From an uncultured Alphaproteobacteria bacterium (GTDB lineage: Bacteria; Pseudomonadota; Alphaproteobacteria; Rickettsiales; UBA1997): a stretch of 11,662 nt of DNA. The notes beneath the pieces were generated by a model. It did not search any database. It was not told the origin of the DNA and saw nothing but the letters and a program-made list of their open reading frames with translations. This document shows, piece after piece, positions 1-7,539 of this stretch (positions within the stretch are counted from its first letter, which is position 1; the number at the start of each line of letters is the position of its first letter). The stretch is taken from assembly GCA_903837365.1 (NCBI GenBank), contig CAILUF010000153.1, positions 1-11,662 of the forward strand, in the 5' to 3' direction. Both the position numbers and the translations under genes were made by a program.

Positions 1-687
1 AACTGAGGTTGCAGCAGTTGCAAGTGTTTCAACGAATTCTCTTTGTCCACCACTTGCTCCACCTAAGCCACCAGGTTGCTGAACAGAATGGGTAGCATCG
101 AAAATTACTGGACAACCAGTCTTAGCCATTATCGGTAAACTACGCATATCCGAAACCAATGTGTTATATCCAAAGCTAACACCGCGTTCGGTAAGCATTA
201 ATTTTTGATTACCAAAATGATCAAATTTACTGACGATATTTTGGGCATCCCATGGTGCTAGAAATTGACCTTTTTTAACATTGATAATTTTGTTGGTCTT
301 ACTTGCAACTTCAAGTAAATCAGTTTGGCGACACAAAAAAGCAGGAATTTGCAAAATGTCAACATCCGCAGATTCGCCAAGTAATTTACATTGCTCTTCA
401 TTGTGAACATCGGTTAAAATTGGACAGTTAAAACGTTTTTTTATTTCCGCAAAAATTGGTAAGGTTTTTTCTAAACCAAGTCCACGTTTTCCTGAAACAC
501 TTGAGCGATTAGCTTTATCGAAAGATGATTTATAAATAAAACCGATATTTAAACGCTGACAAATTTCACTAACATTTTTGGCAATCATCAAAGAATGGTC
601 AAGAGACTCGGTTTGGCATGGTCCAGCGATTAGAACAAAGGGTAAGTTATTGGCAATAGCAAGATTATTGATTAAAATTTTACGCAT
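1..687 (-). CDS. kdsA: 3-deoxy-8-phosphooctulonate synthase (Kdo-8-P synthase), 3' end outside window
   Basis: KdsA condenses phosphoenolpyruvate with arabinose-5-phosphate to give Kdo-8-phosphate, the committed cytoplasmic step to the Kdo of LPS inner core. The first 229 codons are present; the family is about 280 residues, so roughly 50 are lost at the window edge. Signatures in order: AGPCQTES (21-28), [12 protein letters not shown] (52-63), TDVH (92-95), [14 protein letters not shown] (110-123), [12 protein letters not shown] (136-147), [18 protein letters not shown] (166-183) and [12 protein letters not shown] (196-207). Cys24 in AGPC and His200 match metal ligands of the metal-dependent class, whereas the E. 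coli type has Asn at the Cys position. The start at 687 gives the normal short N-terminus (MRKILINN). The gene is transcribed away from the M48 peptidase gene. Identification is essentially certain. Confidence 0.97.
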   Translation of the reverse strand, partial: MRKILINNLAIANNLPFVLIAGPCQTESLDHSLMIAKNVSEICQRLNIGFIYKSSFDKANRSSVSGKRGLGLEKTLPIFAEIKKRFNCPILTDVHNEEQCKLLGESADVDILQIPAFLCRQTDLLEVASKTNKIINVKKGQFLAPWDAQNIVSKFDHFGNQKLMLTERGVSFGYNTLVSDMRSLPIMAKTGCPVIFDATHSVQQPGGLGGASGGQREFVETLATAATSV

Positions 688-720
688 GTAAAAAAAATTA
701 AATTTAAATTGAAAAATTAC

Positions 721-766
721 TTAAAATAATTAACCTAAGCAAGGCTAATGGCAAGAATTATTTTAA
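721..766. repeat. Perfect 11-bp inverted repeat bracketing the kdsA promoter
   Basis: TTAAAATAATT (721-731) is exactly repeated in inverted orientation as AATTATTTTAA (756-766), with 24 bp between. One arm covers the proposed kdsA -10 box and the other lies just upstream of its -35 box, as a repressor operator might. It is not positioned to end either flanking gene, since both point away. The arms are pure A/T, so chance in this composition is a real alternative. Confidence 0.4.
726..754 (-). promoter_or_regulatory. Candidate kdsA promoter
   Basis: On the minus strand a TTGCCA box (749-754) is followed after 17 bp by AATTAT (726-731), a sigma70-like pair with one and two mismatches to consensus. 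It would give a leader of about 30 nt before the kdsA start at 687. AT-rich DNA produces chance -10 boxes easily, so this rests mainly on the -35 match and the exact spacing. Confidence 0.35.
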
Positions 767-825
767 AATCAAATTAATAAAATAATAAAAATAAATTGCA
801 AATTTATGTAATTCTTTCTAATAAT

Positions 826-856
826 TTAGCAAGTTAATTCACATTCAGGATATAAT
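826..856 (+). promoter_or_regulatory. Candidate promoter of the M48 peptidase / acyl-CoA ligase pair
   Basis: A perfect TATAAT lies at 851-856, preceded at 19 bp by TTAGCA (826-831), a weak -35. Transcription would begin near 863, leaving about 17 nt before the ATG at 880. The -10 box is good; the -35 and the long spacer are poor. Confidence 0.3.
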
Positions 857-879
857 TTAAAATTATAGTATCAAATAAA

Positions 880-1998
880 ATGTTTGCCAAACCCTTAAAA
901 TTAATACTGATTTACATTCTGACGGTTATTAATATCGTTTTCTTAATTGCACCAATAATTGCAAGCGTTGCACCCTTTATTAATTTTACTAAAAATGGCA
1001 TTTTAGTTGATTATTCTTTAGCACAAAAAATTATCACTGCCACGGCAATTTTAATTTTTTTAGTAAGTTTCTTGATGCTATTTTATATCTTCATTGATTT
1101 TCTTTTTGGGTTTTCAATGCGCTCTTCTTTGAAGAATTGCAAGAGATATGACAAAATAAAAGGCTATGAATTTTTAAAAGAAATTTTTTCGCAAACTCAA
1201 GAAAAATTTAACTGCAAATCAGTAAAACTTTTCATTAAAAATTCCGATGAAATTAATGCCTATGCGGTAAGTAGTATGCAAAGTGGAGTGGTGGTTTTAA
1301 CTCGCGGAATTATTGATCATTTTTTAGTATCGTCACGTGATCCTAAGGAGTTTTTATTTTCGCTACGAAGCATTATGGCTCATGAGATGTCGCATTTAAT
1401 TAATCGCGATTTTTTACCAACATTTTTTGTTATTTCTAACCAGAAAGCAACAAACTTTGTTTCCAAATTTTTGCATTATTTTTTCTTTGTACAAATTAAT
1501 TTTATGCGTAATATTCCTTATATTGGCAGAATCTATTCATCATCAATTTATTATCTTTATGGTTTTATAAATTTTATGTTAACAGTCTTTAACAAATATA
1601 TAGTATTGGTGATTTATAATTTTTTAAATAAGTTTGCTTCAAGATCAATTGAATTTCGCTGTGACTTGCAAGGTGCTCAGGCATTTGGTGGAGAGAATAT
1701 GGTTCTTGCTTTACAAAAGCTTGGTAAAAGCGGATATTTTACAATTTTTTCTACACATCCCAAAACTAAATCGCGTATTAATCACGTTAAGTTTGTTAAA
1801 GAAAGTAATGAAATTATTTCACCTAGATTCGTTGACAAACTCAGTAATTACCTAGCGATAATGACTTTAATTACAATTTGTTTATATTTTGCCAAACAAG
1901 CCAATATCGATTTATTAGTCCGCGATATCATTCGCAATCAAGATTTTATTTATCGCAAACTTTCCTATTTATGGCATTTGCTAAAACAAATTTATTAA
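880..1998 (+). CDS. Membrane-embedded M48-family zinc metallopeptidase, HtpX-like
   Basis: M48 proteases of the HtpX type cleave damaged or misassembled inner-membrane proteins, with the active site facing the cytoplasm. The zinc motif HEMSH is at residues 168-172 (two His ligands and the catalytic Glu). The third ligand is probably Glu259 in SRSIEFRCD (254-262), matching the family's E-x-x-x-D block, and the C-terminal THP with a following RI (292-300) is also typical. Hydrophobic segments lie at about 7-30 and 50-75, between the two motifs (about 190-250), and near 322-340. At 372 residues it is longer than the usual HtpX of about 290, mainly through the hydrophobic insert between the motifs and an extra C-terminal segment. 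It may therefore be a lineage-specific M48 branch, so no symbol is given. The acyl-CoA ligase gene follows after 9 bp. Confidence 0.85.
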   Translation: MFAKPLKLILIYILTVINIVFLIAPIIASVAPFINFTKNGILVDYSLAQKIITATAILIFLVSFLMLFYIFIDFLFGFSMRSSLKNCKRYDKIKGYEFLKEIFSQTQEKFNCKSVKLFIKNSDEINAYAVSSMQSGVVVLTRGIIDHFLVSSRDPKEFLFSLRSIMAHEMSHLINRDFLPTFFVISNQKATNFVSKFLHYFFFVQINFMRNIPYIGRIYSSSIYYLYGFINFMLTVFNKYIVLVIYNFLNKFASRSIEFRCDLQGAQAFGGENMVLALQKLGKSGYFTIFSTHPKTKSRINHVKFVKESNEIISPRFVDKLSNYLAIMTLITICLYFAKQANIDLLVRDIIRNQDFIYRKLSYLWHLLKQIY

Positions 1999-2007
1999 AA
2001 ATTTTCA

Positions 2008-3768
2008 ATGAAAAAATTTACGACACTTGCGGAATTAATTTCCTATCAAGCTAGCAATTTCAACAATAAAACTGCCTTAAATTTTAAGGAAAATAATCAA
2101 TTAAAATCTTTTTCTAACCAAGAATTTCTTGATAAAGCATTTTATTTTTGCTGTGGATTAAAAGAAATTGGCTTGCAAATAAATCAAACAATTGCCATTT
2201 ATTCCTATCAAAATCCAATTTGGTTAATTGCTGATTTAGGCAGTATTTTAGCCAGCGCAATCACTATTCCAATTTTTCAAAATATTGCAATTGATAATTT
2301 AATTTACCAAATTAATGACAGTAAAATTTGTTATATTTTTACCGATAATGCAGAACTTCCCAAAATCCTAAAAGCTAATAATTTAAATTTAAAAATTATT
2401 AGCTATGGCTTTGAAAGTGATGATAGCATATCTTATGATAAATTAATTTCTATTGGTTATGAAGCGGTAAAAAGTAATAAATATCAACTATCAACATTAG
2501 CACAAAATATAAATCCACAAGATTTAGCAACGATTATTTATACGTCAGGAAGCACTGGCAATCCTAAGGGCGTAGAAATTACTCACGCCAATCTCATTTC
2601 ACAAATTTACGATTCTAAAGAATTTTTCCCATTAATTGGCGATGAAATTGTTTTATCATATCTGCCACTGGCTCATATTTTTGAACGCATGGTGATGCTT
2701 TATTACATTAGCCAAGGTGTTAGCGTTTACTTTGTTGATGATGTTAAAAATATTGGTAATTTTTTAAGAGAATTTCGTCCTAACCTAATGACTACGGTTC
2801 CTCGAGTCCTTGAAAAAGTTTATGCTAAAATTGTCAATGGCGTTGAAAATAGTAATTTCATAAAAAAATTTCTTGGTCAAATAGCCTTAAAAAGAGCTTT
2901 GCAAAAAACTCCTTTTAGCAATTCGCAATCTTTTAAAAATAAAATTATCGATAAATTTTTTGATGTTTTAATTTACAAAAAATTTCGTCAGGCATTGGGT
3001 GGAAGAATGAAAATGATCATTTGCGGAGGAGCTGCATTATCAAATGATTTAGAAAAATTTTATTTTAATATTGGCGTAAATGTTTATTGCGGATATGGAC
3101 TTACCGAAGCTTCTCCTGTAATTGCCACCAATTGTCCAAAATATCATAAAATTGGCACGGTTGGTAAAGCTTTTCCAAGTGTCTTAGTCAAAATTTCTGA
3201 CGATGGCGAATTGCTTGCCAAGGGTGAAAATATTATGCGTCAATATCATAATTTGGAAAAAGAAAATATTGAAATTTTTAGCGATTCCTATTTAAAAACT
3301 TCAGACTTAGCGCAAATCGATGAGGAAGGATTTATTAAATTGGTTGGACGCAAAAAAGAATTATTCAAAACCTCGAATGGCAAATATGTCAATCCCGTAA
3401 ATATTGAACAAAAATTAATTCAAGAAACTGGTTTTTTGATTGGCGCAATTATCATTGCACAGAATCGTCAATTTGTTAGCGCCCTACTCTTTCCTGAAAT
3501 GGAAGTGATTGATAGATTTAAAAATAAACTTAAATTTAATGGTAATAATTTAGAATTTTTACAATCTGAATTACTTGAAAAATTTGTTAGTCAAAAAATT
3601 TCTGCGATAAATCAAAAACTAAATCACTGGGAACAAATTCAAAAATTTAAAATTATTAGCGAGCAAATATCAATTGAATCTGGCGATATTACGCCATCGA
3701 TGAAATTAAAAAGAAAAGTTTTAAATGATAAATACGCAGAAATTATTGATAATTTTTATAAAAATTAA
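2008..3768 (+). CDS. Long-chain fatty acid-CoA ligase (AMP-forming, ANL superfamily)
   Basis: This enzyme activates fatty acids to acyl-CoA through an acyl-adenylate, feeding phospholipid or lipid remodelling or beta-oxidation. The 586-residue protein has all core motifs in order: the ATP-binding loop IIYTSGSTGNPKG (176-188), LPLAHIFER (219-227), YGLTEASP (363-370), the ribose-binding Asp in KTSDLA (Asp433), the hinge region GRKKELFKTSNGKYVNP (447-463), and a C-terminal TPSMKLKR (562-569) holding the adenylation lysine. Length and motif spacing match the bacterial FadD15-like and eukaryotic ACSL-like branch. The ATG lies 9 bp after the M48 peptidase stop, so the two are probably one transcript. 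Its stop overlaps the convergent bioA stop by 3 bp. No frameshift or missing catalytic residue was seen. Chain-length preference cannot be read from sequence. Confidence 0.93.
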   Translation: MKKFTTLAELISYQASNFNNKTALNFKENNQLKSFSNQEFLDKAFYFCCGLKEIGLQINQTIAIYSYQNPIWLIADLGSILASAITIPIFQNIAIDNLIYQINDSKICYIFTDNAELPKILKANNLNLKIISYGFESDDSISYDKLISIGYEAVKSNKYQLSTLAQNINPQDLATIIYTSGSTGNPKGVEITHANLISQIYDSKEFFPLIGDEIVLSYLPLAHIFERMVMLYYISQGVSVYFVDDVKNIGNFLREFRPNLMTTVPRVLEKVYAKIVNGVENSNFIKKFLGQIALKRALQKTPFSNSQSFKNKIIDKFFDVLIYKKFRQALGGRMKMIICGGAALSNDLEKFYFNIGVNVYCGYGLTEASPVIATNCPKYHKIGTVGKAFPSVLVKISDDGELLAKGENIMRQYHNLEKENIEIFSDSYLKTSDLAQIDEEGFIKLVGRKKELFKTSNGKYVNPVNIEQKLIQETGFLIGAIIIAQNRQFVSALLFPEMEVIDRFKNKLKFNGNNLEFLQSELLEKFVSQKISAINQKLNHWEQIQKFKIISEQISIESGDITPSMKLKRKVLNDKYAEIIDNFYKN

Positions 3769-5036
3769 TTATAATTATTTTCTACTAGAACTTCTTTGAT
3801 TTTATCAATAATTGTTTTAAGTTGTTGATGTTCAATATTTAAGGCTGGCATTAGGTAAATAACATTTCCAAAGGGTCGAAGGAAAATTCCTTTTTTAATA
3901 AATTCTTTACGTAATTTTAAAATTTCCAACCATTCAAGCGCAATATAAATTACGCCAATAGCTCCCAAAATTTTCACATCAGCAACTTTTTTAAAATTTT
4001 TAATGGGCAATAATTCGACCTGTAAAATTTTTTCAATCTCAGCAACTTTTTGAGTGTAATCTTCTTGCATAAATAAATCCAAAGACGCATTGGCAACGCT
4101 ACATGCCAAAGGATTGCCCATAAAAGTTGGACCATGCATCAAAGCCAAATTCAAATTATCACCCAAAAAACTTTGATAAATTTCTGCTGTGGTTAAAGTA
4201 GCCGAAAGCGTCATCATTCCACCAGTTAGCGCTTTGCCAAGACATAAAATATCTGGAGAATTTTTAGCAAATTCATAAGCAAATTTCTTTTTAGTGCGAT
4301 AAAAACCCGTGGCACATTCATCGGCAATAATGAGAATTTTTTGTTTACGACAAATGGCAAAAATTTCGCTAAGAATTTCTTGGTCTTGAATTATCATTCC
4401 GCCAGCGCATTGAATCATTGGCTCGATAAATAATCCAGCAATTTGTTGATGATTTTTATTTAAAAAATCTTCAAAAAAATTCAAATCATCTTGATTTTTT
4501 GGTAAATTTAAACAGAAATTTTTGATTAAAATATTAGAAAATTTTTGATGCATGCTATTTTCTAAATCAGCCAAAGACATTGCGCCAGTAGTATCGCCGT
4601 GATAAGAATTTTTAAATGAAATAAATTTCGTTTTATTTTTTTCTTGGTTATTTATATGAAATTGCCAAGCAATTTTCATGGCAACTTCGATAGCGGTTGA
4701 TCCCGAATCCGAAAAAAAAACATGATCCATATTAGAAAAACTACACAAGCGATGAGCCAATCGATAAGTAGTTTCAACAGCAAATCCAGCGAGCATAATA
4801 TGCGCTAAATTATTTGCTTGCTTTACAATTGCCTCAATCAAATGAGGATGATTATAACCATGAGCAACGCTCCACCACGAGGCTATGCCATCAAGCAATT
4901 TAGTTTTATCACTTAAGAAAATTTCCGAACCCTTTGCCGATTCAACCTCAAGCTGAGGTAAATGATTTTGCATTTGCGTATATGGTAACCATAAATGCTT
5001 ACTGCCTTTTAAAATATCCGATGATTTAATTTTCAT
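3765..5036 (-). CDS. bioA: Adenosylmethionine-8-amino-7-oxononanoate aminotransferase
   Basis: BioA transfers an amino group from S-adenosylmethionine to KAPA to make DAPA, the antepenultimate step of biotin synthesis, using pyridoxal phosphate. The 423-residue product matches the family length (E. coli 429). Characteristic motifs: HLWLPYTQM (14-22), SWWSVAHGY (53-61), DSGSTAIEVAMK (110-121), YHGDTTGAMS (145-154), ADECATGF (238-245) with the PLP-ring Asp239, LGKALTGG (266-273) with the PLP lysine Lys268, HGPTFMGNPLAC (301-312), and Arg387, equivalent to the substrate-carboxylate Arg391 of E. coli. The WW and HGPTF motifs separate it from other class-III aminotransferases. No other bio gene lies beside it, so here it is a solitary biotin gene. 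The gene runs tail-to-tail into the acyl-CoA ligase gene. An inverted repeat upstream could be its operator. Confidence 0.95.
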   Translation of the reverse strand: MKIKSSDILKGSKHLWLPYTQMQNHLPQLEVESAKGSEIFLSDKTKLLDGIASWWSVAHGYNHPHLIEAIVKQANNLAHIMLAGFAVETTYRLAHRLCSFSNMDHVFFSDSGSTAIEVAMKIAWQFHINNQEKNKTKFISFKNSYHGDTTGAMSLADLENSMHQKFSNILIKNFCLNLPKNQDDLNFFEDFLNKNHQQIAGLFIEPMIQCAGGMIIQDQEILSEIFAICRKQKILIIADECATGFYRTKKKFAYEFAKNSPDILCLGKALTGGMMTLSATLTTAEIYQSFLGDNLNLALMHGPTFMGNPLACSVANASLDLFMQEDYTQKVAEIEKILQVELLPIKNFKKVADVKILGAIGVIYIALEWLEILKLRKEFIKKGIFLRPFGNVIYLMPALNIEHQQLKTIIDKIKEVLVENNYN

Positions 5037-5048
5037 AATTATTTTTAT

Positions 5049-5080
5049 TAACTGTTTTATAAATCAATTATTTACAGTTA
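5049..5080. promoter_or_regulatory. Inverted repeat upstream of bioA, candidate operator
   Basis: TAACTGT (5049-5055) and ACAGTTA (5074-5080) form a perfect 7-bp dyad with an 18-bp spacer. It begins 13 bp upstream of the bioA ATG. A minus-strand TATAAA (5056-5061), a possible bioA -10 box, sits inside the spacer. The overall scale resembles BirA operators of biotin genes, but the arm sequence does not match the TTGTAAACC-type half-site well. The assignment is speculative. Confidence 0.3.
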
Positions 5081-5122
5081 TAGTTAACTAGTGTAGTTGG
5101 TTTTAGCTACGATCCTTAGGGA

Positions 5123-7456
5123 CTATTTCCGCCCCCCCTGGCGCTGCGCCCAGAGGGCTAGCGCGGAAACCCCCCCCAAAAAAGTACTTGCGGCTCTTGC
5201 GAATACCCTCCCCAAACCTGACAATCCGCCTCTAGATGATTCACGAAGTGAGGCAGGTGGACGTTCTCCAGCAGGTTGTCCTAATTCGCTTGAATTTCGT
5301 GGAGAAGGAGAAGCGGAAGGAGAAGCGGAATGAGAATGGGGGGGAGTTGGTGAATCTAGATCTCTCAGTAGCTCTTTAGCATATTCAAAATTTTCCTTTA
5401 AATTAATTCCACCTTCTTTAAGTTCTTCAGCAAATTTGGTATTTGCAAAAAATTGCATAATATTTTCTTTGCTTGCCATTCTGTGTAATCGGGCTCCAAC
5501 ATCTGGATTTTTTGCGTTAATTCTTCCAGTCTCAAAGCCATGTTTTTCTTTCATTTCTTTTTGAAATCTATATGAGAAAGTTTTGGCAGTTTGGGCAATT
5601 TTATCTATTCTAGTTTGCTTTTGTGATTGATCATTATCTTTAAAAATTTCTTTATAAATTCTATCAAAATATTTTTTTAAATCCTCAATTTTATTACCAA
5701 CTCCCTGCTTTTCATTGGCAAATGCCATGATGTGAAAAAGCAATTGAGCATCTTGGTCATTAGTTTCAAAGTTTTGCAAGAATTCCAAGCCACGGACGGC
5801 ATTTTTTACTGCCGTTGAAAATATTGGCGCAACATCAATTGATTCGCTAAACTTACAGGCAGAATCATTATTAAGTTTAAAACTATGATTAATAAGGCCA
5901 TCCTGCGATAATTTTTCTTGTTGCGAAATTATATCTGTCTGATGATGATCTGTCTGATGATGATAAGCAAAAACTTCATTCACTCTATCATATTTTGTCA
6001 TCTCACCTTGAGAATAAAATATTTTTTCTCCATTAACAACGCAAGAATCAAACTGAACCTTGCTAAATGTTTTAAAAACTGGATCGCTGTCAATTGAACG
6101 CAGATAATCTTTTGATTGCCCTTCAGCATTTGCTATTTGTTTAATTACACCACCCTCAAATATTGCGCAATGAAGTCCACCAGTTCTTCTTGCGAGCATT
6201 TCATCAAAAGCAGTTTGTGAAAAATTTGATTCTAAATATTGACAACCAACTGCATGAGATGGATTTGCCATCATTGGCACTGGGCAAACAATTCCTCTAT
6301 CCTTACGTAATTTTTGAACAATATCAAGCATATCAGCATTAACAATGTGGGTTTTGGTGCGATAGTCAGCGTCTTTCTTAAATTCGTCTATCGATTCTTC
6401 TCCCCAAACTTGCTGAGATCCCAAAACTATAAATTCAGAAATATTTTCTTTAATCAATGATGAATATTCTTTTTTTAAATCATTTATGGATTCGGCAATT
6501 AATTTTTTTATTCGGGTTTTTACTCCTTCAGATAAACCAGCAAGAAACGCCCCAGGAATATTAATAAAAAAAGGCAAAGGTTTATCAACTTTTTGAGCTT
6601 CGGCAATAACTGCTAATAAATTTATACGCAAAGCTTCAGTAAGCTCTTGTTTTGATATTTCATCTTTTAAGATATATTGATATTGTCCATTTTCAATTCT
6701 TTCACCCCAAAATTTTGTTGCCCAGAATCGACTAGGAACAATGGGATTATCGTATTTATCTTTCTGTTGTATTAACCTAAAATCTGGATAACAAAAACCC
6801 AAAATTTTAATTGCAACAGGCTCATGAAGTACTTGATCTTTTGAGTCTAAATAAAATTGACTTTCGACCATAAAAGTCATTTTATGACCTTCATAGTGAA
6901 TACCTTTGTCTTCTCCCAGCTTACTTAAAATTATATTTTCTTTTTGTCCTTTAGTTAAATCTTGCGAAAAATAAACTTTAAAATTTTTTCTCCATTGCGC
7001 AATTTTATCTTCGGTTAATTGGAGGTTTATAGGGGATGCTAAAGTGGAACATTCCTCGATTTGAGTTAAAGCACCCTTTGTGTTATTTTCACTTGATTTC
7101 ATAGTTATTTTGTTAACCGTAACTTCCTTTGCTAGTTCTTCAGCGGTTAATCTTTCATTATATTTAATTTTATGAAAAATTGTCTGTGGATTTCGTTTTC
7201 CAAAATCAACTAACGTTTTTAAAGAATTATTAACTACTTTTAATGATGTTATTGAAGTAGGACGCAGATTTCTAGCTATTGTATCAATACTCAACAGCTC
7301 GTAAGCAATATCACGAGTTCCTAAATTTACATTAGGCGTAAATTCTTCAATTTCTTGCTCTATAACAGCTCCATCAACAATTTCAGACTTTTTTAATGAT
7401 AATTTATCTGCAGTTGAACTAAAATATGACTTATTTTTCCGAACGAACAAATGCAT
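5123..7456 (-). CDS. Large hypothetical protein with GC-rich, low-complexity C-terminal tail; function unknown
   Basis: I do not recognise this 777-residue protein. There is no signal peptide and no clear membrane segment in the first 700 residues. Residues 1-290 are mixed, charged and probably globular. Residues 295-435 look the most conserved in style, with FFINIPGAFLAG (297-308), VLGSQQVWG (344-352), VNAD (372-375), PVPMMANPSHAVGCQYLE (392-409) and AFDEMLARRTGGLHC (416-430). A helical, lysine-rich region follows (550-700). HHQTD is repeated in tandem at 499-508. From about residue 702 the composition changes abruptly to Ser/Pro/Ala/Gly/Arg (SASPSASPSP, then GG- and Arg-rich), encoded by a GC-rich block. 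It ends in a short hydrophobic stretch (755-769) and QGGRK. Cytosolic, large, family-less proteins like this in host-associated bacteria are often secreted effectors, but that is only inference. The start at 7456 has no clear ribosome-binding site. Confidence 0.75.
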   Translation of the reverse strand: MHLFVRKNKSYFSSTADKLSLKKSEIVDGAVIEQEIEEFTPNVNLGTRDIAYELLSIDTIARNLRPTSITSLKVVNNSLKTLVDFGKRNPQTIFHKIKYNERLTAEELAKEVTVNKITMKSSENNTKGALTQIEECSTLASPINLQLTEDKIAQWRKNFKVYFSQDLTKGQKENIILSKLGEDKGIHYEGHKMTFMVESQFYLDSKDQVLHEPVAIKILGFCYPDFRLIQQKDKYDNPIVPSRFWATKFWGERIENGQYQYILKDEISKQELTEALRINLLAVIAEAQKVDKPLPFFINIPGAFLAGLSEGVKTRIKKLIAESINDLKKEYSSLIKENISEFIVLGSQQVWGEESIDEFKKDADYRTKTHIVNADMLDIVQKLRKDRGIVCPVPMMANPSHAVGCQYLESNFSQTAFDEMLARRTGGLHCAIFEGGVIKQIANAEGQSKDYLRSIDSDPVFKTFSKVQFDSCVVNGEKIFYSQGEMTKYDRVNEVFAYHHQTDHHQTDIISQQEKLSQDGLINHSFKLNNDSACKFSESIDVAPIFSTAVKNAVRGLEFLQNFETNDQDAQLLFHIMAFANEKQGVGNKIEDLKKYFDRIYKEIFKDNDQSQKQTRIDKIAQTAKTFSYRFQKEMKEKHGFETGRINAKNPDVGARLHRMASKENIMQFFANTKFAEELKEGGINLKENFEYAKELLRDLDSPTPPHSHSASPSASPSPRNSSELGQPAGERPPASLRESSRGGLSGLGRVFARAASTFLGGVSALALWAQRQGGRK
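5126..5361. repeat. GC-rich, palindrome-rich insert forming the 3' end of the hypothetical gene
   Basis: Hand counts give about 65% GC over 5131-5230 and 50% over 5231-5330, against 28% over 5361-5460. Nested inverted repeats include TTTCCGC (5126-5132) with GCGGAAA (5163-5169), enclosing CTGG (5138-5141) with CCAG (5150-5153) and a GGCG/CGCC core. A second hairpin pairs GCCTC (5228-5232) with GAGGC (5250-5254), and TGGA/TCCA pairs within 5258-5270. GTGAATC next to CTAGA occurs near 5350-5360 and, inverted, at 5231-5244, which may mark element ends. The block keeps the reading frame open for the last 75 or so codons. It resembles in style the in-gene palindromic elements of Rickettsia, but the family is not recognised and the borders are approximate. 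Confidence 0.55.
5306..5329. repeat. 12-bp tandem repeat, two copies
   Basis: AGGAGAAGCGGA occurs twice head to tail (5306-5317, 5318-5329). Read on the minus strand it encodes the SASPSASP run (residues 709-717) of the hypothetical protein. The period of four codons preserves frame, so copy-number change would lengthen or shorten the tail without disrupting it. Confidence 0.85.
5935..5964. repeat. 15-bp tandem repeat, two perfect copies
   Basis: CTGTCTGATGATGAT is present twice without interruption (5935-5949 and 5950-5964). On the coding strand it gives HHQTDHHQTD at residues 499-508. The identity is at the nucleotide level, which points to a recent in-frame duplication. Confidence 0.9.
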
Positions 7457-7502
7457 AATATTTTATAAATCTAATTGAATATGTTTATTTATAATATAAG
7501 TT

Positions 7503-7523
7503 ATTCTTTTAAACTAAAAGAAT
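7503..7523. terminator. AT-rich hairpin between bamD and the hypothetical gene
   Basis: ATTCTTTT (7503-7510) and AAAAGAAT (7516-7523) form a perfect 8-bp stem with a 5-nt loop, 17 bp beyond the bamD stop. The stem has one G-C pair. On the minus strand, the direction of bamD, no U-tract follows; on the plus strand TATTTTT follows. It may separate the bamD transcript from the next gene or be a chance AT dyad. Confidence 0.25.
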
Positions 7524-7539
7524 TATTTTTAATATAAAC

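Noticed and set aside
1634..1855. 73-residue plus-strand open frame
   Set aside because: Out-of-frame shadow of the M48 peptidase gene, which carries clear motifs there.
5126..5169. Strong GC-rich hairpin as a rho-independent terminator
   Set aside because: It lies inside the coding sequence before the stop, and no T-tract follows on either strand.
5097..5333. 78-residue open frame on the plus strand across the GC-rich block
   Set aside because: It is antisense to the end of the hypothetical gene, and GC-rich repeats stay open in several frames. There is no ribosome-binding site. It would deserve revisiting only if other copies of the repeat keep this frame.
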